IMG/VR virus record: IMGVR_UViG_3300025913_000026
Span: 20,698-84,697 of that record
DNA length: 64,000 nt
Strand: one strand, 5' to 3'
DNA from: a virus
The position numbers were made by a program, and so were the translations under genes. This document shows positions 58,114-64,000 of this stretch, piece by piece (position 1 is the stretch's first letter; every line of letters starts with the position of its first letter). Below the pieces are notes generated by a model, which saw only the letters and a program-made list of their open reading frames with translations, ran no database searches and had not been told where the DNA came from.

Positions 58114-58145
58114 AAGCCCAGATTCTTAATTGAATCTTGGGCTTT
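58114..58145 (+). terminator. hairpin terminator
   Basis: Stem aagcccagattc / gaatcttgggctt with one bulged base, loop ttaatt, then ttttgattttt. Lies 22 bases after the 130-aa gene. Confidence 0.88.
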
Positions 58146-58167
58146 TTGATTTTTATTTCAAAAATAT

Positions 58168-58197
58168 TTGGCAGTGTAATAAAAAGTAGTAATTTAG
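58168..58197 (+). promoter_or_regulatory. candidate promoter for RHH-like gene and structured RNA
   Basis: TTTG, then 19 bases, then TAATTTAG (one mismatch from TAnnTTTG). Predicted start of transcription near 58203, just upstream of AAAGGAAG and ATG 58223. Confidence 0.45.
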
Positions 58198-58222
58198 CTA
58201 CATGAAAGGAAGCGATGAAATA

Positions 58223-58396
58223 ATGGAAACATCTCCTGTGAGAATAGATAACGGAGTATTAGATATAGTTAGGAATATTAAGGCAATTACTGGATGCCCA
58301 ATTCAGCGTTTCGTTGAAGAGGCTATTGCTCTAAAGATTAGTAAGCTGCCTAAAAGCGTAAAAGATAAACTGGGACTTAAAGAAAAAACTAAATAA
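58223..58396 (+). CDS. ribbon-helix-helix-like small regulator, 57 aa
   Basis: METSPVRIDNGVLDIVRNIK, AITGCPIQRFVEEAIALKIS then KLPKSVKDKLGLKE. A beta strand (VRID), then two helices fits an Arc/MetJ-type fold. An ATG 21 bases upstream (58202) is possible, but it lies at the predicted -7/start site, and AAAGGAAG sits well for 58223. Directly followed by the structured RNA region. Confidence 0.55.
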   Translation: METSPVRIDNGVLDIVRNIKAITGCPIQRFVEEAIALKISKLPKSVKDKLGLKEKTK

Positions 58397-58857
58397 TTAG
58401 CTATGCCACCTACATCTAGGATTAGTGTTGCAAAAAAGGGTGCTATCTGAAACTAGTAATCAGATCATAGCTAAGTTCTTTGAATTTTATTTATTGGTTG
58501 CTAAAAGCCGCGGGATTCCTAACGGAATTATTGTCTAACATTCGACCAGCTAAGGATGGCGGTTTAATAGTGGTGTAACCAATAAACTTCTTTCTACTGT
58601 GTGATGTGGCTGGAATAACGCTGATGCAGATAAGTTCCGATAGGCAGCACTCGGGTAGTGGTAACATTATCGACTACATCTTCGGAGATATGCAAGGGTG
58701 CATAGTGGATTTAAAATCCATGAAATAGGCGGCCCTCTGTCAACTGGAACATAAGCAGGTAACCAATCCTGCCATCATATAGTAGATACTTACTTAAGGT
58801 CGGGCAAATGGAATCCGGCGGTACACGTCCCATCATAAGACCCGATCATTTTTTTAA
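58397..58857 (+). ncRNA. candidate large structured non-coding RNA, about 460 nt
   Basis: No ORF of note on either strand. Higher GC and many helices: closing stem ttagctatg / catagctaa (about 58397-58405 with 58468-58477), inside it atctga / tcagat; ATCT-tcgg-AGAT; atgca-aggg-tgcat; tggat / atcca; gcagg / cctgc; and a terminal helix ggtcggg / cccgatc (58798-58804/58841-58847) followed by T7-8. The latter is a terminator, so a discrete RNA ends near 58857. Place (phage, just before a tRNA) and size recall the GOLLD and ROOL 'ornate' RNAs. Family not verified. Confidence 0.6.
58798..58855 (+). terminator. terminator helix of the structured RNA
   Basis: Seven-bp helix (one G-U) closing a 36-base loop, followed by cattttttt. 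It separates the structured RNA from the tRNA. Confidence 0.65.
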
Positions 58858-58919
58858 CAGGATACAGCAAGAACTCAAAAGGCCACATCTATTCTATTCA
58901 TGGTTAAGATGTGGCACAT

Positions 58920-58992
58920 AGCTACATAGACCAACGGTAGAGTCAACAGACTTAAAATCTGTACAGTCCGGGTTCAAATCCCGGTGTAGCTA
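58920..58992 (+). tRNA. tRNA, anticodon UAA (Leu), atypically short variable loop
   Basis: 73 nt. Acceptor agctaca / tgtagct, D-stem gac / gtc with GG in the loop, anticodon stem acaga / tctgt with loop cttaaaa (anticodon taa, reads UUA), variable loop of 5 nt, T-arm ccggg-ttcaaat-cccgg, discriminator a. CCA not encoded. Bacterial tRNA-Leu has a long variable arm, so this is an unusual Leu-type tRNA or one with changed identity. Followed by a terminator at 59031. Confidence 0.88.
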
Positions 58993-59030
58993 CAGGATAA
59001 GGTTTAATGGTTAATGGTATTTGATAATAC

Positions 59031-59052
59031 GGGGCCAATTTCTACTGGCCCC
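59031..59052 (+). terminator. hairpin terminator after tRNA
   Basis: Perfect 7-bp stem ggggcca / tggcccc with loop atttctac, then ttctttt. It lies upstream of ATG 59072, showing that the longer frame starting at 59021 is not the real start. Confidence 0.85.
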
Positions 59053-59071
59053 TTCTTTTAAACTCCCACAA

Positions 59072-59428
59072 ATGAAAACAGTATATAACAACCCAGAAAC
59101 AGTAGATGCAATTAAATTAATGGTATTAGGTTGTATGCTGGCCGATTACGGTGCTAGGTTAATAGTTGATGATACCAAGCAAAATCTTAAATACCGTGTG
59201 AAGTGTGTGCTGAACGCAGTTAAAAATGTAGAATTGTATTTCATAAACCACAATAACACAACCGAAGAACATCGTAAGGCATTCAAACGCAGCTTTCTTA
59301 AAAACGAAACAGTACTGCTTGCTGATCTTAATTTAATGTGCTGGGAAATACAGGATGAAGGATTGGAACAAATAATAAGTGCAATCAGGCAAGTACTGGA
59401 TACGCCAGAAGAAATTAATAACCAATAA
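59072..59428 (+). CDS. hypothetical protein, 118 aa
   Basis: MKTVYNNPETVDAIKLMVLG, CMLADYGARLIVDDTKQNLK, YRVKCVLNAVKNVELYFINH. All-helical, ending DEGLEQIISAIRQVLDT. Not recognised. Lies 13 bases before the Acb2/Tad1-like gene in the same unit. Confidence 0.55.
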   Translation: MKTVYNNPETVDAIKLMVLGCMLADYGARLIVDDTKQNLKYRVKCVLNAVKNVELYFINHNNTTEEHRKAFKRSFLKNETVLLADLNLMCWEIQDEGLEQIISAIRQVLDTPEEINNQ

Positions 59429-59441
59429 ATACAAATCAATT

Positions 59442-59694
59442 ATGTCAGAAGTTCCTCAGAAGGATACGAGAGAATTAACATTTGGCGAAAAAGCCGTAGG
59501 CTTAACTTTCAATCCAGGTGGTCATGAAAAGGTGAATGCTATCAAGCAGGCTCAGGCTATGTATATTGATATGCTTAATCAGTTTTCGTGATGAAACGAC
59601 TAATGGTGAAGTAAAACGCCAACTCTCCGTGGCTATTACAGAAGCACAAACAAGTCAAATGTGGGCTGTAAAAGCCGTGACTTGGCAATACTAA
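59442..59694 (+). pseudogene. Acb2/Tad1-like anti-defence protein split by a +1 frameshift, 83 aa if joined
   Basis: Frame 1 (59442-59591) reads MSEVPQKDTRELTFGEKAVG, LTFNPGGHEKVNAIKQAQAM, YIDMLNQF and stops. Skipping one T of TTTT at 59583-59586 continues as RDETTNGEVKRQLSVAITEA, QTSQMWAVKAVTWQY to a stop at 59694. The joined pattern (FGEKAVGLTFNPsG...IK...a..ID.LN..R..T...EVKR..s.AIT.AQ..QMWAVKA.TW) matches the Acb2/Tad1 hairpin family, whose known members sponge cyclic-nucleotide signals of CBASS and Thoeris defence. Could be mutation, sequencing error or programmed frameshifting (two TGA codons follow the site). Confidence 0.65.
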
Positions 59695-59715
59695 CCCAAC
59701 CAATATTTAATAACC

Positions 59716-59786
59716 AAGCCCCTTATAAGTAGTTCATAAATTAAAACCAGCTCCCTTTATGATATATGGACTATGGAAAGGGGCTT
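59716..59786 (+). promoter_or_regulatory. paired leader/terminator-like structure
   Basis: aagcccctt (59716-59724) pairs with aaggggctt (59778-59786) around a 53-base loop that itself has cataaa / tttatg. It lies between the Acb2/Tad1-like gene and ATG 59800. Could be a terminator with a long loop or a structured leader. Confidence 0.4.
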
Positions 59787-59799
59787 AAATTTTAATTAA

Positions 59800-60033
59800 A
59801 TGGCAAAAACAAAAGAGATATCATTTACTTGTGAAGAAATTACTTCAAAGCCGGATGGATATAGAAAAATGAAATTGATAGTGGATTCGCCAGATATAGA
59901 TGAGCTTTTAACCGAAATTGATGATGAAGATTTAATAGGTCATCTTCAAGGTAATTTCAATCCAGAAGATGTATTTACTGAAAAAGATCTCAAAAAATGG
60001 GCTGAAGAAAACGGGTACTTAAAAATACAATAA
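59800..60033 (+). CDS. conserved small acidic phage protein, 77 aa
   Basis: KEISFTCEEITSKPDGYRKM, KLIVDSPDIDELLTEIDDED, HLQGNFNPEDVFTEKDLKKW. Short strand then acidic helices. I recognise the style from Bacteroidota phages, but not a named family. First of a row of small early-type genes. Confidence 0.55.
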   Translation: MAKTKEISFTCEEITSKPDGYRKMKLIVDSPDIDELLTEIDDEDLIGHLQGNFNPEDVFTEKDLKKWAEENGYLKIQ

Positions 60034-60041
60034 ATAATTAT

Positions 60042-60299
60042 ATGCAAGGAACAGTAAAATATAGCGAAGAGTTTATGACCATGACAGGTCTAAAGCGCTG
60101 GGTGGGAATTGAACTCCCCTTTGAAGATACAATCCATAGCCCAATTGATAAATTAGAAGAAGCCATGTCTAAAGTACAGTCATTTGCTGCTCGTTCAGGA
60201 ATTATTCATCCTCCTGTTACTAATGCAAATTATGGTTATCCCAATCTTCTAAACCCAGACGAACAACTACCTGTAATTCAAGTAAGAGAACAATACTAA
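60042..60299 (+). CDS. hypothetical protein, 85 aa
   Basis: Contains VKYSEEFMTMTGLKRWVGIE, LPFEDTIHSPIDKLEEAMSK and a Pro/Asn-rich end. The pattern 'G.v.ysee......l..W.gie...ed....ald.l...v' is frequent in small phage proteins. Function unknown. 8 bases after the previous gene. Confidence 0.5.
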   Translation: MQGTVKYSEEFMTMTGLKRWVGIELPFEDTIHSPIDKLEEAMSKVQSFAARSGIIHPPVTNANYGYPNLLNPDEQLPVIQVREQY

Positions 60300-60311
60300 A
60301 ACAATAAATAC

Positions 60312-60500
60312 ATGGAATGGATACCAGTAAGCGAAAGAAATCCAGAACATAGCGGCAAATATTTGACATATGCCTTGGACTATCATAAGGTAGGTCACGC
60401 ATGGTATAACACAAAGTACCGGCTTGGATGGGAAGATGACAAAGAAGAATGGCTTCCCGTGACTCATTGGTGTGAACTTCCTGAACCACCTAAACAATAA
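60312..60500 (+). CDS. DUF551 protein, 62 aa
   Basis: MEWIPVSERNPEHSGKYLTY then LGWEDDKEEWLPVTHWCELP and EPPKQ match the short DUF551 family (W.pvseR.Pe..g.Ylty....g....vtHW..LPepP). Function of the family is unknown. Similar to the C-terminal domain of the 239-aa protein at 48528. Confidence 0.8.
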   Translation: MEWIPVSERNPEHSGKYLTYALDYHKVGHAWYNTKYRLGWEDDKEEWLPVTHWCELPEPPKQ

Positions 60501-60510
60501 AACAACATAT

Positions 60511-60717
60511 ATGACAGACAGAATAAAAGGGCTTACAGTTATCCTTGAAAAGGATGTTCGAGAAGATGATTTAGAGGTATTCATTCAGGCAATATCGCTT
60601 ATGAAGGGAGTTCAGCAGGTTATTCCCCGAGAAGCCAATCATGAAGATATTATTCAGGAAATGAGAACTAAATCCGACATGAAGTCTAAAATATATGAGT
60701 TTATAAAAAACCTATAA
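60511..60717 (+). CDS. conserved small phage protein, 68 aa
   Basis: Start placed at ATG 60511 (MTDRIKGLTVILEKDVREDD), not at the overlapping 60472. Continues LEVFIQAISLMKGVQQVIPR and SDMKSKIYEFIKNL. This matches a common small phage protein with 'drIkgltVtLekDiReDD.e.ii.AI.mikGV..V.p' pattern; function unknown. Confidence 0.7.
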   Translation: MTDRIKGLTVILEKDVREDDLEVFIQAISLMKGVQQVIPREANHEDIIQEMRTKSDMKSKIYEFIKNL

Positions 60718-60720
60718 CAA

Positions 60721-60840
60721 ATGACTAAAGAAACAATCTTAGGCGATAAACGAGCCCGGCCAAAGCATTTGAAGGAATATTACGGGCCATGTTATCAATT
60801 GCAAGAACTGATGAAGAAAACCAAAAACAGGACAAAATAG
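60721..60840 (+). CDS. small basic protein, 39 aa
   Basis: ATG 60721, 3 bases after the previous stop, to TAG 60840. Reads TKETILGDKRARPKHLKEYY then GPCYQLQELMKKTKNRTK. Not recognised. Kept because of tight spacing. Confidence 0.4.
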   Translation: MTKETILGDKRARPKHLKEYYGPCYQLQELMKKTKNRTK

Positions 60841-60857
60841 ATTCAATGTGTTAAAGA

Positions 60858-61019
60858 ATGGGACGCAGGCGCAGACTACTTTATGTATACTGGGATAACG
60901 TTTATCAGCGGCAATATTCCACTACAACCTTTCCGGTAATGCAGGATAAACATTCAAAAGGCCGCTACAAAATACTTTGGTGCTGGAAACTAAAATACCC
61001 TTGGAGAAATGATAAATAA
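60858..61019 (+). CDS. small Arg/Trp-rich protein, 53 aa
   Basis: ATG 60858 to TAA 61019. Reads MGRRRRLLYVYWDNVYQRQY, then SKGRYKILWCWKLKYPWR. Overlaps the next gene by 11 bases. Basic and aromatic. Not recognised. Confidence 0.45.
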   Translation: MGRRRRLLYVYWDNVYQRQYSTTTFPVMQDKHSKGRYKILWCWKLKYPWRNDK

Positions 61020-61341
61020 AGAGCCTGGAAACGAACATTTATGGAGACAATTCATCCGGCTGGGGGAAATGATGGGAGATGGTTTGCATCATGAGGAGCC
61101 GTGGATTGCAAAGGAATACAAGCGCTTGATGATGATCTTGTGCCCACCAACAGTAGAAGAAAAGGCCGCGATTAGAGAACATAAAAACAAATCCATTAAC
61201 GCTCAAATGGCTGAATTATTGAAGGATAGGCATTGTTCATGTGGTGGCAGTATAAAACAATCAAGATCAGGTAGTAAAACCGCATATTGTGATAGATGTA
61301 GAGCGAAATTTAAAGCAAAACCTAAAAAACAATCAGAATAA
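61009..61341 (+). CDS. protein with C-terminal zinc ribbon, 110 aa
   Basis: N-terminal part helical (NEHLWRQFIRLGEMMGDGLH, WIAKEYKRLMMILCPPT). C-terminal zinc ribbon CSCGGSIKQSRSGSKTAYCD followed by RCRAKFKAK. Such ribbons bind nucleic acids in small phage proteins. It abuts the next gene. Confidence 0.6.
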   Translation: MINKEPGNEHLWRQFIRLGEMMGDGLHHEEPWIAKEYKRLMMILCPPTVEEKAAIREHKNKSINAQMAELLKDRHCSCGGSIKQSRSGSKTAYCDRCRAKFKAKPKKQSE

Positions 61342-61607
61342 ATGGATAAACCAGAAGAACTAATAACAGATGAACAGATAGAGAAGGCCTGGGGGAATGG
61401 GAACTTTGGAGAGTATCTGAATAACAACAAGCGAGAACTAATCAACAATACAGTCCTGAAATGCGCAAGTGGATTAAGGACTGGCGCTACGGCTACAAGC
61501 ATATGTGCAGAACTTGGGCTTACAGTAAGCAAAAAAATAAATGGAAGCTAACTGAGCAAGGCCAGTGGTATTTATATTGCGTTTATTCACAGGGTAAAAG
61601 TTATTAA
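61342..61607 (+). pseudogene. conserved phage protein broken by a -1 frameshift at A7, about 88 aa if joined
   Basis: Frame 1 (to 61551) reads EELITDEQIEKAWGNGNFGE, YLNNNKRELINNTVLKCASG, LRTGATATSICAELGLTVS. This matches a common small family ('itDeqI..AWGnaNFG....r..v....LKcAsGy.tG.ta..I..eLGL...'), which normally ends in a 'LT..G..yL' wing. Adding one A to the A7 run (about 61530-61536) continues as KWKLTEQGQWYLYCVYSQGK to a stop at 61607, two bases before the next gene. So a one-base change, real or artefact, truncates it. Confidence 0.6.
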
Positions 61608-61609
61608 TT

Positions 61610-61876
61610 ATGGACATGCAGGAAATATTAAATAAGTGGTATTTAACGCCAAAATACTTCTCAAATGACCACATTACTGAGCCGTTGGTTTTTGATTGCA
61701 TGGTTGATTATGCGCGACAAACTTCTCTTCATTTCGCTAAATGGGTCAATGAAAACTATCTCTATCACCAAGATGGACTATGGTATAAAAGTGAAATCCC
61801 TGAATGGGGATCCAAAACGGACGAAGAAGTCTGGGCGCTTTATTTAAATAGACATAATAATTCAAATCCTTGGTAA
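61610..61876 (+). CDS. hypothetical protein, 88 aa
   Basis: Contains QEILNKWYLTPKYFSNDHIT, FHFAKWVNENYLYHQD style aromatic motifs and KTDEEVWALYLNRHNN. Resembles short phage proteins that end 'fa.Wv.....'. Function unknown. 64 bases follow before the next gene, with only a 13-codon frame. Confidence 0.5.
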   Translation: MDMQEILNKWYLTPKYFSNDHITEPLVFDCMVDYARQTSLHFAKWVNENYLYHQDGLWYKSEIPEWGSKTDEEVWALYLNRHNNSNPW

Positions 61877-61940
61877 ATAACAATTTATATATTGTATTGA
61901 ACATGGGAATAGACTTCAGTAATATAAATCAAAGCATAAA

Positions 61941-62285
61941 ATGAGCAATCACAACAGAAGATTATTGGATAAGATTCGGTATAACCGACAGATGGATCAG
62001 CTTTTATCATTAATACGGAAATCTATTATAGCCTCTGAAAAATATACTATCTATGAAGTAGACATGAGCTATACTAGTTCCTCGTTTTACGAGTTTAGAG
62101 TATACCGACAAGGAGAAACATCTGAAATATTAATGTGGCAAACGGTACAAATAGGCACAGATGAGTTTGACGATCAATTCAAAGCGCTAGATAATGTCCT
62201 TAACAACTTGCTTACTCATGGTGTAATGCCAGACATATACCCAATGTACATTTCTGAAGAAAAGGAGGGTGAAGATGGTCGATAA
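61941..62285 (+). CDS. hypothetical protein, 114 aa
   Basis: Basic start (SNHNRRLLDKIRYNRQMDQL) then an alternating beta/helix body (YTIYEVDMSYTSSSFYEFRV, FDDQFKALDNVLNNLLTHG). Not recognised. Its last codons contain AAAGGAGGG, the ribosome site of the nuclease gene. Confidence 0.5.
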   Translation: MSNHNRRLLDKIRYNRQMDQLLSLIRKSIIASEKYTIYEVDMSYTSSSFYEFRVYRQGETSEILMWQTVQIGTDEFDDQFKALDNVLNNLLTHGVMPDIYPMYISEEKEGEDGR

Positions 62286-63162
62286 AGTGATAAGCTTCGA
62301 TAGTTTCAAGGTTAGGTGTTCCCAGATTGTAGCTGCCTTATCAAATAGCCGGTCAAATCCTATTCTAACAGAGAATCAGGAAGCTAGGATAAAGGAATTG
62401 AACGATAAGCTGCAAGAAAAAGGCAAAATAACCGAAAAACAGCAGGCTGAATTAGCCGAATTACAAGTAAAGGAAGAAAATAGCAAGAAAGTAGTCCTCT
62501 CAGATACCTATATAGCATATCTAATGGCTGAATATGCCTGGATAACCGAAGGCATGATAGCCGTAAACAAGGAATCTATGGAGTTATTGGCTATTCAGAA
62601 GGGCAGAGAAGGCGAAAATGAGGCTGTAACGCTTCTAATGAGAGTTGATAAGCAACCATACCAAATCCACAAAGAAAGGATTTATAACGATTATCTGAGT
62701 GGAGAGATAGATATTTACCTGGGGGAGCATGTTTATGCTGCAACCAATATAACTGACATAAAAAATTCATGGGATTATCCTACGTTTCTAAAGAAGATCA
62801 ATACAGGGCTGGAAAATGGTCAGAAAGAGCAGGTCCAAGGATACTGTGACATTACCGGAGCCGGGGAAGGATATATTGCCAACACTTTAATCAGCAATCC
62901 AGAGCACATTATAGAGGAAATGAGATGGCGTGTGACTAAAAAGATCGGTGCTACCACTCCAGAATCTCCTGAAATGCTAAAAGAATGGCCTAAATGGGAA
63001 CGATCAATGAGGTTCGATCACATTCCACCAAATAAACGTGTGCATAAGATCAAAGTAGAGCCGTTCACGGAGTTTGAGAAACAAAAGCTGTATGATAGGG
63101 TAAAATTTGGCCGGGATTGGTTGAATCAATTCCACGAAAAGTATCAGGTATTGAATAAATAA
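62275..63162 (+). CDS. PD-(D/E)XK-like phage nuclease, 295 aa
   Basis: Start placed at ATG 62275 after AAAGGAGGG; a GTG at 62269 is the longer option. The core YNDYLSGEIDIYLGEHVYAA, TNITDIKNSWDYPTFLKKI then VQGYCDITGAGEGYIANTLI fits the Cas4/RecB-type fold: an acidic ligand in GEID, Asp-x-Lys in TDIKNSW, and a helix with Q-x-x-GY. N-terminal third is coiled-coil (EARIKELNDKLQEKGKITEK). Related proteins serve recombination or replication in crAss-like and other Bacteroidota phages. The RusA gene close by fits a recombination unit. Confidence 0.72.
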   Translation: MVDKVISFDSFKVRCSQIVAALSNSRSNPILTENQEARIKELNDKLQEKGKITEKQQAELAELQVKEENSKKVVLSDTYIAYLMAEYAWITEGMIAVNKESMELLAIQKGREGENEAVTLLMRVDKQPYQIHKERIYNDYLSGEIDIYLGEHVYAATNITDIKNSWDYPTFLKKINTGLENGQKEQVQGYCDITGAGEGYIANTLISNPEHIIEEMRWRVTKKIGATTPESPEMLKEWPKWERSMRFDHIPPNKRVHKIKVEPFTEFEKQKLYDRVKFGRDWLNQFHEKYQVLNK

Positions 63163-63182
63163 TTAAAATAAGTACTTAAATT

Positions 63183-63374
63183 ATGATAAGTAATGAGCAT
63201 GATGGGAAGAATCCGCAAATCAGTACCACGGTAAGCTGGGGATTGTATCAAGAAATAGATGAAATGGCTAAGAAAAATGACAGAACTTTGTCAAACATGG
63301 CTGCTATTTTATTGGAACGAGCGGTAAAAGAATCTAAAAGAAAGCGCACTAATGCAAAAGAAAATAATACTTGA
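63183..63374 (+). CDS. ribbon-helix-helix (Arc-like) protein, 63 aa
   Basis: PQISTTVSWGLYQEIDEMAK, KNDRTLSNMAAILLERAVKE: a strand then two helices with 'sr..sn.aa.ll..al', the RHH fold. Tail is Lys/Arg-rich. Overlaps RusA by 23 bases. Probably a DNA-binding regulator. Confidence 0.75.
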   Translation: MISNEHDGKNPQISTTVSWGLYQEIDEMAKKNDRTLSNMAAILLERAVKESKRKRTNAKENNT

Positions 63375-63810
63375 AATAACCCCGCAGACATATGTTCGGG
63401 CGACGCAGAATGATAGAATATTCTTCAGAATACCAAGAGATAAATTACGCCCAGCCAGTTTGAAAAGACTGGAAAGATTGGAGCAGTATAATAAATATAA
63501 AATAGCTGTATTAGCATTAGCCAAGCAGCAACATTTCATGCTTCCAGAGCAAGGGGCTGAAATAATATTCTATATCCCGGTGTCAAAAAGCTGGAAAAAA
63601 TATCAAAAAGAAGCCCAACATATGAAGCTTCACAGAAATAAGCCGGACTTGTCGAACTTACTAAAGGCCCTGGAAGATGGGCTTATGACCGAAGATAAAG
63701 GGATAGCTCACTATGCAGGACTTGCAAAGATTTGGATCAATGAACCTACGGGGAGAATAGAGATAAATATCCATACTCCAAGTCTTAGTTCCATGGATGT
63801 TTTATCGTAG
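63352..63810 (+). CDS. rusA: RusA-type Holliday junction resolvase, 152 aa
   Basis: Resolves branched DNA during phage recombination/packaging. The hallmark KLHRNKPDLSNLLKALEDGL holds the catalytic Asp (K-P-D-x-x-N-x-x-K) and the later TEDKGIAHYAGLAKIWIN gives the second acidic Asp. The N-terminal half has EIIFYIPVSKSWKKYQKEAQ, the RusA strand and loop. Length above the 120-aa E. coli form by about 30. It lies downstream of the nuclease and RHH genes. Strong call. Confidence 0.85.
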   Translation: MQKKIILEITPQTYVRATQNDRIFFRIPRDKLRPASLKRLERLEQYNKYKIAVLALAKQQHFMLPEQGAEIIFYIPVSKSWKKYQKEAQHMKLHRNKPDLSNLLKALEDGLMTEDKGIAHYAGLAKIWINEPTGRIEINIHTPSLSSMDVLS

Positions 63811-63850
63811 TTTTTCGAAGTGAGTACCGTCATCGGTGAGTATTAGACAC

Positions 63851-64000
63851 TCATATGTAACAAATCAGTTACATTATTGATATAACTAATTGTTAATCAA
63901 AATGTTGATAAAGAAACTTACAAGCAAAGCTTGAAAACTTTATCAACATTTTGATTAACAATTAGTTATATCAATAATGTAACTGATTTGTTACATATGA
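63851..64000. repeat. perfect inverted repeat, arms of at least 63 bp, at window end
   Basis: 63851-63913 and 63938-64000 are exact reverse complements around a 24-base spacer that itself contains caagc-aaa-gcttg. Pairing is still perfect at the last base, so the arms may be longer. Just before it are direct repeats gtgagta. It could be a terminal hairpin, a transcription or replication control site, or a fold-back of the assembly. Confidence 0.93.

Noticed and set aside
58700-58740. Second tRNA around tggatttaaaatcca
   Set aside because: Only an anticodon-like hairpin is present; no matching T-arm or acceptor stem was found. Read as a helix of the structured RNA.
58397-58992. Group I intron in the tRNA with UAA anticodon
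   Set aside because: That intron class is known in tRNA-Leu(UAA), but here the tRNA is continuous, and no P7/R/S core boxes are seen in the upstream RNA.
59021-59071. Upstream start of the 118-aa gene
   Set aside because: It would place the coding start inside the terminator hairpin after the tRNA.
1-64000. CRISPR array, integrase, rRNA or recoded stop codons
   Set aside because: No spaced direct repeats of CRISPR type, no tyrosine or serine recombinase motif and no rRNA were seen. TAG is used as a normal stop, so recoding is not needed.

Overview
The window is a 64-kb piece of a tailed, probably podovirus-type bacteriophage genome from a Bacteroidota host. Three lines point to the host group: exact or near TAnnTTTG -7 promoter elements, Bacteroidota-style signal peptides and lipoboxes, and small genes of families typical of Bacteroidota phages. 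The DNA is AT-rich and densely packed, with many 1-4 nt ATGA/TAATG stop-start overlaps. No integrase, rRNA or host housekeeping operon is visible. Gene functions come from reading motifs and gene order; no database search was run.

Layout: (1) 1-31.2 kb, minus strand, is the virion module. In transcription order it holds terminase, portal, small head proteins, scaffold candidate, major capsid protein candidate, neck/connector proteins, a phage GroES, a 1304-aa tail nozzle-like protein, ejection-protein candidates, a 1748-aa multidomain (polyvalent-like) protein with a histidine-phosphatase domain, a lysozyme-like protein, and tail proteins running off the left edge. Three homing-type endonucleases sit between structural genes. 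(2) 31.2-36.2 kb, minus strand, is a sugar-modification cassette: three proteins with glycosyltransferase domains, a SAM methyltransferase and a sugar epimerase, with one odd plus-strand gene at its edge. (3) 36.2-44.4 kb, minus strand, is the replication block: SSB, a DnaB-type helicase split into two genes, a DUF4373 replication protein, HNH, Fis-like HTH, ASCH and many small genes, closed by a small XRE-like regulator. (4) 44.4-49.6 kb, plus strand, is a divergent early-type block with an HNH protein, a YqhA-family membrane protein, a lipoprotein, YopX and DUF551 proteins. (5) 49.7-56.4 kb, minus strand, holds a sigma factor, small genes and an XRE-like regulator. It is interrupted by a complete 3,471-bp IS1595-family transposon with perfect 25-bp inverted repeats and an 8-bp target duplication. 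Removing the element in silico restores a 90-aa phage gene. (6) 56.4-57.7 kb is a C-rich, strand-asymmetric control region plus an IS4 transposase remnant. (7) 57.7-64 kb, plus strand, holds a candidate large structured non-coding RNA with its own terminator, a tRNA with UAA anticodon, an Acb2/Tad1-like anti-defence gene broken by a +1 frameshift, small genes, a PD-(D/E)XK-like nuclease, a ribbon-helix-helix protein and a RusA resolvase. The window ends inside a perfect inverted repeat of at least 63 bp.

How it fits together: two strand switches (about 44.4 kb and 56.4 kb) are each flanked by a small HTH regulator and TAnnTTTG-type promoters. A 16-bp near-palindrome (GCTAYAACGTTRTAGC) recurs at three module boundaries of the minus-strand genes and may be a phage operator. 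The strongest leads for new biology are the 460-nt structured RNA next to the tRNA, the transposon with passenger genes, the multidomain virion protein with a second gene nested in its linker, the split helicase, and the terminal inverted repeat.
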